The notes under the pieces are model-generated. The model was not told where the DNA came from. It made no database searches and saw nothing but the letters and a program-made list of their open reading frames with translations. This document shows positions 55,460 to 64,000 of a stretch of DNA of 64,000 nt, piece by piece. How positions within the stretch are numbered: the stretch's first letter is position 1; each line of letters opens with the position of its first letter. Origin of the DNA: Neoceratodus forsteri (lineage: Eukaryota; Chordata; Ceratodontiformes; Ceratodontidae); NCBI GenBank assembly GCA_016271365.2, contig JADMNL010000023.1:608372001-608436000 (forward strand). Reading direction: 5' to 3'. The position numbers and the translations under genes were made by a program.

Positions 55460-57805
55460 TGGTGCAAAGATGAAAGGAGCAAACACTAATGGTCACTTTT
55501 AGAACTGTCAGATCTGGTGCTCACAAATCGGAGCATATACAGGTATAATGGTCAGGAGCCACTGGTTGGAAGTGACCATTGCATAGTGTGGTTCTAGTTG
55601 GATATTTGCAGGAAAGCATCCTGACTAAGATCAACATCTTGGATTTCAGGAGGGGGACTTCAGGAAAATGGGCCCATCTGGCAGGCATCAAAGCAGATAT
55701 GGGGTGGACCAAAGGTGGTCCATCATTAAGGAAGAAATACTGGTTGCCCACGGATGAGTGCATTAGGCTTGGGGAGGAACACAAGGGCCAAAGTGTCCAG
55801 CTGGTTCAGTTCTGGGGTTGCCCAGGCAGTAGCAGGAAAAAGTTTGGCCTATAGAAAAATCAGGATGAAAAACAGAGAGGTGAATAGGGAAAATTACCAG
55901 GTTGGCTAGTGAGTCAAGTAAGAAAGTCCGGAGAGCAAAGGCACAGAAGGAGCTGCAGATAGCTGAAGGAATTAATGGGGGAGAAGGCTTTCTTGATACA
56001 TAAGTGAGAAAAGGACAAGAAGGAAGGGATTGTTAGGCTCAAGAAAAGGGTGGAATGGATGGAGGATAATGGGGAAAAGCAGAGATACTAAATGAATACT
56101 TCTGTTCCATCTTCACCAGGGAGACAGAGGAACAGTGCCTTCAGGAGGGAAAAGAGGAGTGGGGGAGGAACACAGATGTAGTGATAGAGGAGGATAGAGT
56201 GAGGGAGGGACTGCTGACACTGAAGGTGGACAAATTAACAGGCCTGGACAGAGTGCACACAAGGGTACTAAAGGAATTGGCTGAGGAGCTGGCAAGGCCA
56301 CTGGCAAACCTATTTAATAGTTCACTCGAGTCAGGAGTGGTACCACAGGACTGGAGAACATCACATGTAGTGCTCCTCCACAAAAGTGGTCCCAAGAATG
56401 ACTCAGGGAATTACAGACCAGTTAGTCTGACCTCCATTGTGGGTGAGCTCATGGAGATCATACTAAAGGAAAGGTTGGTGGAATATCTAGAGGAGTATGG
56501 TCTTCAGGATGTGATGCAGCATGGGTTCATGGGGGGATCATGCCAAACAAAGCTGATTGACTTCTTTGACCTTGTCACTAAGACAGTAGACAGGGGCCAG
56601 TGGTAGACATCCTCTATCTTGATTTCAGCAAGGTCTTTGACTCTGTGTCCCACAAAGGGTTGATCAGGAAGTTGGTGTATCTCAGGGTTGGGGAAGAGAT
56701 GGCCAGATGGGTGGAAAACTCATGGAGGGACAAAACTTAGAGGGTGGTTGTGTGGGAGAGTTATCTGGCACTAGAGAGAGAGGTAACTAGTGTGGTTCCA
56801 CAGGGTTCAGTGCTGGGGCCAGTGTTGTTCAATGTCTTCATCAATGACATTGGAGATGGCATTAAGGAAAAATGTGCCTATTCACAGGTGACACCAAGCT
56901 CTGTGGAAGAGTGGACACAGCTGAAGGATACAGGACCTACAAGAAAGATCTGGAAAGCTGGGAAGTGGTCCTGGATCTGACAGTTTGGCTTCAATGCCAA
57001 GAAATGTAAAGTTATACATACTGGAGCCAAGAATCCCAGGACAGAGTACTGCCTGGGTGAAGTCCTGGTATCTGCATCAGAGGAGGAGAAGAACCTGGAG
57101 TGATGATCACTAGTGACCTGAATCACTCCAAGTAGTGCAGGAAAGCAGCAGAAAAGGCAAACAAGATGCTGGGATGCATATCTAGGGGATCAGTAGTAGG
57201 AGGCAGAGGTTATACTGCCCTTGTACAGGTCACTGGTAAGGCCGCATCTAGAGTATGGCATTCAGTATTGGTGCCCACACCTCAAAAGGACATTAACCTG
57301 CTGAAGAAGGTCCAGAGGAGAGCTACAAAGATAATAGCAGGTCAACAGTGTAAGACATATGAGGAGAGATTGAGGGCACTGAACATGTACTCCCTCGAAG
57401 ACAGGAGAGAGAAAGAGAGGGGACAGGATTGGGACCTTCAAGTAGTTGAAAGGAATACATAAGATTGATAAGGAGAGTCTCTTTAAGCTGAGTTGCAACC
57501 ATAACATGAGGGACACAGTCTTAAGCTGGAGGGTGAGAAGTTTAAGAGGGAGATCATGAAGCACTTCACAGAGAGGGTGGTGGACACTTGGAATGTGCTG
57601 CCAGAAGAGGTCATCTCATTGAAGACAGTGGGCAGCTTTAAGAGAGGCTGGGATAGGCATGGGAAAGGTAAGGATCATGGGTAGAGAGGATTGGAGAGTG
57701 GAGAGGAGGGCAGGGATATTAGCTCAGCTGTAGATCCTGCAAAAAGAGCAGACTTGATAGACCAAATGGCCTTCTTCTGCTGGCTTATCTTCAGATGTTC
57801 AGATA
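55460..57805 (+). mobile_element. CR1 LINE: endonuclease tail, RT and 3' end, decayed
   Basis: It begins with the last part of the endonuclease (TNGHF..., then a GSDH-like VGSDHC block near 55572 in a shifted frame). The RT reads LTLKVDKLTGLDRVHTRVLK, VVLLHKSGPKNDSGNYRPVS, LTSIVGELMEIILKERLVEY and QHGFMGGSCQTKLIDFFDLV (56207-56600), then VPQGSVLGPVLFNVFINDIG. The catalytic FADD has become FTGD (56881-56892). [20 protein letters not shown] and YEERLRALNMYSLEDRREKE follow, then a 3' region ending near GACCAAATGGCCTTCTTCTG (57756-57775) and ATGTTCAGATA. Frameshifts separate the blocks; not functional. Confidence 0.9.
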
Positions 57806-58436
57806 TAGTGAACCATTCTTATTGCAACAGAATAATTCAAAAGGATGACTGCAAAAGACTGGCAATTTATTCACTTATAAATATTAAAAAAGTAATTTCT
57901 TCTGCTGTGTACAGTATATCTGAAAAATCATATTTTATATCCAAATGAAGACAATTATTGTCATTCATTTTTTAAACTATATCATTGTAATACTTTATCA
58001 GGTGTGTAGAATCACAATGCAACAATGGCATAATACACACATGGCTCATATAAAGCAGAATAGATTAGAAACTTAGAAATCCTCTTTCCTACTGTCCAAT
58101 AGCCATACATCACAAAAATACCTTAACATAATGAATGTTAGGAAGTACAAAGTAAATGTTGTTGAGTTGATAGTCCTAACTACATCAGATTTATCACATT
58201 TAACTGGTAGAGTAGCTTCTCATATCTGTATGTAGCCTACTGTACATAACTATGAAGCAATCTTAAGTTGTTTGTAGAGAATAGCATATGTTAGGATTAG
58301 CAACTGAAAACTTAATTATTCTTATCCAGACATTATGCTCTTGGTCCATAATCAGTAGCAATATCATATTGTAGTATTTTATAAAAAAAATTCCATCCTT
58401 TAAAAAGTAACAATAATAGAACTTGCACTTTTTTCC
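57806..58436. other. Anonymous AT-rich sequence
   Basis: No feature seen. Confidence 0.45.
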
Positions 58437-58965
58437 CATCCGTAACACCCATATCCTCCTTCCTCCTTATCCAACCAAATCTATCCCCAACCACTCATAT
58501 TGAATTTCTTCCTTCCCCTACCCTTTTAGCTATCATAGCCCCTACTCTTTCAGTCTTCTTTAAACCCCTCCTTCTCCTTCCCTCCCTTGTAGCAACATTA
58601 TACCCCTCCAAAAGTGATACTTAAGCCACTTTTCCCTTATATTTGTAACACCATTATGCTTCTCTTACACAGTCATATTTAAATTCCTCTTCCTCAGTTT
58701 GCATCACCATATCCCGATTCCTCCCACCAAAAGTTATAATTGAACTCCCTGTTGATCACTAATGTATTTACCTTATCATTCTCATCGCCACCCAAAGTCA
58801 TATTTAAATTTCTCTTCCACCATCCTCATAACACCATTATCACTTCCTCCTGCACAGTCAAAATTAAATTCCTCTTCCCATTCATGCAGATCTATTATCC
58901 GTATTCCACCACCTAAAGTCATGATTAAATCTTTCTCATCTCCTGTCCACCTTCATGGTTGCATA
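58437..58965. repeat. Diverged minisatellite, ~61-bp unit, ~8 copies
   Basis: The word AAGTCATATTTAAATTNCTCTTCC and variants recurs near 58488, 58552, 58614, 58672, 58734, 58797, 58857 and 58917. Between them is a pyrimidine-rich CACCATTATC-CTTCCTCC block. Confidence 0.75.
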
Positions 58966-59925
58966 GCACACCTATTTATTTGTTTAGTTAAAGGTTTGCT
59001 AAGAAAAGCAAACTGAGTAGGAAAAAACTCATTTCAAGGTGCAACCTGAGGGTAGAGGAAACATGAAACAAAATAGAATACTAGTGAAAATAATAAAATA
59101 AACAGCAATCGTGAAAGTATTACAATGTACAAAAGGAAACAGAATCACACAATATATGATATATTTAATTTGTTTAGTATTTATGACCCCTCATTCTTAG
59201 GGCGGTGTTGCCAACATTACAGAAATTATTTTTGATTGGGGATGGAGGGGTATAGATTATGGCACCATGTACAATCACATTATATTTTAGGCAGATCTTC
59301 CATTGAGTTTTGGTGATACTTTCTATGTGCTCATAAATCAGTGTTTTATATATAGTACAAGTGACCAGCAAACTCTTAACTCTCAGAAATATTTTTGTTG
59401 AAGGCATGTACTGTAAAACCACACTTACATCAAAACATATATAGGCTAAATGTTCTACTACTACTTTTCATATCCAGCAATTAATTACTGTACTGTTTCC
59501 ATAAATATGTCTCCTTCTAAATTGGACTTAATCTCTGCAGTGTTTTCAGATATACAGTGTTCATCCTGGACTTTATAGCTGTATAACTCACTACTAGTTC
59601 TGGGTATTTCTCAAGCACAATTTTATGTTGTACAATCAGAGGTCATTATACAAATCAAATACAAATATTGAAAACTCATTAAGCAAAAACAAGGTTTAAA
59701 AGAAACATTGTAACTGGTTTTCATCAGCGTACTATACTTTAACATGGGAGGGAAAATTGGGCATAAAATAGTAATGTCATACAATAAATGACACAGGTCC
59801 CCTATACAATGTTTAGGAAGAAAATAAAACCATTTCAACTTTATTACCTTTATTTAAAAACCTTTCTAGCAAAAATTGTTTAGCAGTGTAGGGCTACCTG
59901 CACTCATGCCTCCTCGCCTATGCTG
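58966..59925. other. Anonymous AT-rich sequence
   Basis: A TTTATTTGTTTAGTTAAAGG...AAAGCAAACTGAG segment at 58974-59010 resembles 52798-52845 and may be a short SINE or retroelement end. Otherwise nothing. Confidence 0.35.
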
Positions 59926-59929
59926 CCAT

Positions 59930-61605
59930 GTCAATTCAAATTAACCTGCTTGATCCTCTTTATCTCTGAGCCTTGTTATGTTGAATATTTTAATAAAATC
60001 CATTCTTATGGTTCTGTTTGCAATAAGTAGTCAACAATCAGGGAATTAAAGTAGACAATGAACATAATAAGGTGTTTCCGCATGTGGATGACCCACTGTT
60101 AAATCTCACTAACCCAATGGAATTCTGTTACTACATATCTTACAGAGTTATTAGACAACTTTACTAAGTTCTCTGGCATGGAAGCGAACTGGACAAAACT
60201 CAAGTAATGATTGCAAATACATGTTAGAACTAGACTTTTGAAACATGCCCTGAAAGAAGCAACTTGAGCCTCCATAGGAAATACTTATTTAGGACTTTTC
60301 ATCTCCCAAGATCTTAGTTGAATAGTTGCTCTGAATCTTGATCTACTAGTTAAGAACCTACATGCTGATATGTCTAGATGGAAGAAAACAAAACCTCTCA
60401 ATTTAGGGGAAGATACATTTCTTAAAACTTATCATAACCCGTATTTTTTGTTTTATCTGCTTCAAAACAGTATACTCTTCTTCTTTGGAGTTAAAAGAAT
60501 TACTCACTTGGAAAGAACAGTTAAAGGTCTTATCTGGGATGGTAGAATTCCATGATTGTCTCACAAAATATTATGTGTTCATTCATGGCAAAGGGAGGGT
60601 TTGGTTTACCATGGTGGAGGGATTTCAGACAGCATTCCTGTTTAAGCAAACAACTATTTCAAAGAAGAACCTAAGGAGTTACAACATCTTTAGTTATAAC
60701 TAGAAAAAGGCATTCTTGAACCTAACGGATTTACTGATTTTCTTTTACACTAATTCCAGCAAGTCTCAAAAGTAACATCTGTATTATGGGTAGTATATTT
60801 TCTTTTGGAAAACAATGTGGGGAAATGGAAAACTTGTCCCTTTATGAAAAAAACAAACAAAAAAACTAATATACAATCAAACAGAACCCCTGCATAATAT
60901 AAGATGGGGTAAACATGGAATTCTTAATATTCAGGATGTTGTAGATTATAAAACAGGTAACTTTTGAAGAATAAAGATCCAAATCTAAAGTACAAAAGTC
61001 CACTTCAGCTATTACAAATCAGAAAGACATTATCTGAGACTGTTTTGGGGCCCAATCATAATATGTAGGACAGCAAGGATTGGGACCAACTAGTTAAACT
61101 TGCAGCTTTGAAAAAGGCTGCAAGCTTTGATTATAAATGATTTAGTAACTGCGAATCATTACCCACACAAGGTGCCAGAGATGAATGGGAAAAGGAATTG
61201 GGAGAAAATTAGCCAATCAAGAATGGGCCTCAGCCTGAAAAAATACATACAAATCCACCAGGGAAACACAAGATAAACTCATTCGTTTAAAATACTTCAT
61301 AGATATTATTACTCCCATAAAGATTGGAACATGTAAACTTTCGCACCAACTGGGAAATGCTGGAGATGCCCTCAGAAAAATGCAGGTTTGCTACATGTTC
61401 TATGGGAATGTTTGGAGATTAAGAAGAGGTGGGAAGAAATAAATGACTTCTGTATAAAAATCTTAGGCTACAATATACCTTTTACCAGAAATATGGGATG
61501 TAGCCCAAATTTTCTGGGACTTAATACATTTCAGCATAGCTGGTTACTATCTGCAGCACTCACTTTGAAAGGATATGAACTGACAGCTGGAAATCTGTAA
61601 TGATA
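59930..61605 (+). mobile_element. L1-clade LINE, ORF2 RT and C-terminal relic
   Basis: KVFPHVDDPLLNLTNP is the RT catalytic box; the motif is now HVDD at 60081-60092 with both aspartates kept. LLDNFTKFSGMEANWTK follows. MSRWKKTKPLNLGEDTFLKT, SILFFFGVKRITHLERTVKG and LIWDGRIP match the thumb region (L...W...pLsl.gRi..iK; f...(l)...iWnG..pR). The C-terminal cysteine motif reads CWRCPQKNAGLLHVLWECLE with CWRC at 61358-61369, then IKKRWEEI. Many stops and frameshifts; no 5' half. Confidence 0.8.
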
Positions 61606-61850
61606 CCCACACTGAATGGCTGGTTAAGTAGCTTCAGAAAGACTGTGAACAATAAGAGAATGAACTATTTAGTAACTGATGGGATTTATATGTAATATTT
61701 AACCAAATATAGTTTAGTCTGTCAGTAGTAACGTCTTGATATATCAAAATTAGAATATTTAATAGAATGATCCAGCTTTTTGTATTTGTTAAAGTATTCT
61801 GTATGTCAGTTTTACAATTGTTTTATTTCTTATCCTCTCCTTTTTGAAGG
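61606..61850. other. L1 3' flank / anonymous
   Basis: AT-rich sequence after the L1 C-terminus. No poly(A) recognised. Confidence 0.35.
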
Positions 61851-62640
61851 CTATGCCTGTAGTTCAATAGGTGAGCAACCAGCACACACCCTTTCTGAGC
61901 TATATAACAGTTCCTCCCAGCTTTCCACTGAAGCACTTTTTCTTTGCTGGCCAGAGCTCTGTTGGTCTGTCCTCTCCCTTGGGATCTTGAATCCCCCGCT
62001 TTCTGGCACTGCTTGCATTCTGGACTCTGCTTGGTTCCTGCTGACTTCTATTAGTGTCTTTCTCTTCCCTTGGTTGGTATTGGTTTTGCACCTGGCTGCT
62101 GCTGTGTGCTTCCCTGTGTGCTTGTTTTCCTGTTCTCCTGTGTTTGTGTTTTCTTTTCTGGGACATTCTAATTTTCCTAGCATCTTTTGCCCTTGTTTGC
62201 ACTGTGTTTATCATGTGCCTGTGCTTCAGGCTCTACCAAACCTCAATTTTCTGCTTTTGTTATTGCATGTTTCAGCTCACACTGCAGTGGCTGCCTCCTG
62301 CGTTCCACTTTATTTGATTGCACCTGGTCCTGGCTCTGCTGCTGAGCTGGCAGATGCTCCCGTTTTATAGCCCTGCTCATGATTTACTCTGTGCTAGCTC
62401 CTACAGGACTTCTGCTGCATTGTTATACTGACACTTTCTGCTATTTCATGGCTGCCTGGTATCATGGAGCCTAGATCCTGGCTCCCTGTTGTTCCTACAG
62501 TGGAGGACTGTGGTGTCTCGTGGAGCATCCTAGTCTGGGTAGCAAGAGCATGCTTTAAGTAAATAAACTGAATCACCTGTTCCTTGCTGCTCCTTGCCTA
62601 CATGGCTTTCAGTTATTTATTGTATGCCTAGATTTCCCTC
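61851..62640 (+). repeat. Possible solo LTR
   Basis: A pyrimidine-rich block with TATATAACAG (TATA-like) at 61900 and AATAAACTGAATCACCTG at 62560, followed by CTTGCTGCTCC. This order is typical of LTR promoter and poly(A) signals. I cannot define TG...CA ends or a target duplication. The 196-codon frame here looks compositional. Confidence 0.25.
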
Positions 62641-63720
62641 ACAGCCTACAGGGCTTCAAGTACTGCATGCACTCCATTTACTCACCAGATTTTGCAGTTC
62701 ACTGCATTGTTCTCTGTATGCTTCAGCTCAGCTGCTGCTTTTCTGCTTAAATTGTCCTCAGCTTCTCACTGTTTATTCTGTTGTTGTGTCCCAGCAGCTT
62801 GCTTGGGTCTCTCCACTGCCTGCTTCCTGGTTTTCAGTTCTCAAAACCTCACTGCTGCTACTGTTTGCTTCTTCCAAATATGTTCATTTGTAACCTACCT
62901 GGGAACCACACATAATCAATTGTGTGCAAACCCTGTTTTATCTCAGCAGCCTTGCATCCCTATAAGGCTTCTTTCCTGCTCACTTACACTCTGCATTTCT
63001 ATTATTATTTGCTATGCCTTTCCTTCCATAAGCCCTCAGTTTTATACAGCTCTTTTGGAGATTTAATTTATTCAAACATGTTAATTTGCATTCAGTGGGA
63101 ATCAAACCTGAGACTACTACGATTCTATATTACTTTCTCCATGGGATTAAACCTGCTTACATGCAATTGTACCTAAGCAATTATTACAGTTGTTTTTTAG
63201 TGCACTATTGCCTCTGCCAGCAATTCCTATGCTTGTTCAACCATTCAGCTTAGATACTGCTGAAGCTATAACTAATTATTGCTGGAAGCTGTTAAACTAC
63301 ATTTGTACAATGCTTCATTATACTCTGGAAGTAAGCTCAGCTACAGCTGTCTCAGTAAACTAGTCTTAAATTCCAAATGAGGGTCATGGTGCTGCGTGGC
63401 TTCTTTGTTTTCTTACAGCAGTGGACGAGGGGTTATGGTGGAGTCATGGCCCCGTGGTTCAAATACCTAATCTTTAGATATTGACTTCAAAACTAGAATC
63501 CTCTGCATATTTATGTCACCTTTAATTGTCATTCATTGATGGACTGGTAGGCTTGTATTCCTTCCTCTTTACTTGCATCACTTGTCCTATAACCTTGCAA
63601 GGCAAGCATCTCACACTGGATAGGGGACCAGATTAGCCTGAGCTGTTTGTTCAATGCCTACTGCTTAGTATGCATCTGTGTACTATCTGTTTACCATATT
63701 GCACATTACCATTTGCAATC
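62641..63720. other. Anonymous pyrimidine-rich then AT-rich sequence
   Basis: Several open frames rich in Leu/Ser/Cys at 62594-63176, with no domain. No element end recognised. Confidence 0.4.
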
Positions 63721-64000
63721 CCTTCTCCTGCAGTGTGAGGAGCTGTTCCTTACTCCTGCAGTGTGGACATTCTGTAAGTTAAAGTATCTTCTCCTGCAGG
63801 GTGAGGAGGTGTTCCCTTGTCCTGCAGTGTGAGAAAGCATTCTCTCTCCTACAGAGTGAGCATTCTGTAAGTTAAAGTACCTCTCCTGCAGTGTGAGGAG
63901 GTGTTCCCTTGTCCTGCAGTGAGAAGGCATTCCTTCTCCTGCAGTGTGAAGAGATTTCCCTTCTCCTGCAATGTGAGCATTCTGAAAGGTAAAGTACCTT
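63721..64000. repeat. Minisatellite with nested higher-order repeat, continues past window end
   Basis: The basic unit of ~20-24 bp is TTCTCCTGCAGTGTGAG plus a short variable part. A longer marker, CATTCTGTAAGTTAAAGTA, recurs at 63768, 63861 and 63978, steps of 93 and 117 bp that differ by one basic unit. Confidence 0.85.

Noticed and set aside
61780..62370. 196-codon Leu/Cys-rich open frame resembling a membrane protein
   Set aside because: Pyrimidine-rich DNA yields hydrophobic residues by composition; no domain, splice context or conserved start, and the region looks LTR-like.

Overview
Vertebrate-type nuclear DNA with no host gene that I can support. All coding traces belong to transposable elements and carry stops or frameshifts. 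The mix is CR1, L1/Tx1-like and Penelope-like retroelements, a Ngaro-type tyrosine-recombinase retrotransposon, a Crypton-like recombinase, MIR/tRNA-type SINEs, TTAA-flanked T2-like MITEs and minisatellites. This suits a large sarcopterygian genome: an amphibian (caecilian or salamander) or a lungfish. The sequence alone does not settle which.

The standout is at 24590-25786. A ~365-bp sequence is repeated about 3.3 times and flanked by an exact 13-bp target-site duplication. Read on the minus strand, each complete junction holds a type I hammerhead self-cleaving ribozyme (conserved CUGAUGA box, stem II, GAAAC-type box, GUC cleavage triplet) with a long, interrupted stem I. The units also carry an octamer (ATTTGCAT on the minus strand) 6 nt from a Staf/ZNF143 (SPH)-like site, the layout of an snRNA distal enhancer, and a possible PSE between it and the ribozyme. 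This is the architecture of newt satellite-2 / animal retrozymes: a non-coding retroelement predicted to yield ~365-nt RNA monomers or circles. One of the three ribozymes keeps the whole catalytic core; two have G12 changed to U.

Layout. 0-3 kb: retroelement tails, an L1 fragment, a Penelope-type relic. 4.8-7 kb: a 0.7-kb TIR element, a minus-strand Penelope reading frame split by a CR1 tail, and a MITE. 8.4-11.1 kb: a duplicated ~285-bp segment, a hammerhead-like Penelope motif, and a minus-strand Crypton-like recombinase relic. 11.5-16.5 kb: several independent tandem repeats. 17-20.6 kb: SINEs and a CR1 ORF1 esterase relic. 21-24.4 kb: palindromic MITEs. 24.6-25.8 kb: the retrozyme. 25.9-28.7 kb: a composite structure with a gag zinc knuckle inside. 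29-36 kb: SINE, microsatellites, a T2-like MITE, anonymous sequence. 37.4-44.7 kb: the Ngaro element (tandem 5' array, gag, RT-RNase H, tyrosine recombinase, SGNH hydrolase, split direct repeats). 44.7-57.8 kb: several CR1 copies in both orientations. 58.4-59 kb: a ~61-bp minisatellite. 59.9-61.6 kb: L1 relic. 63.7-64 kb: a minisatellite running off the end.
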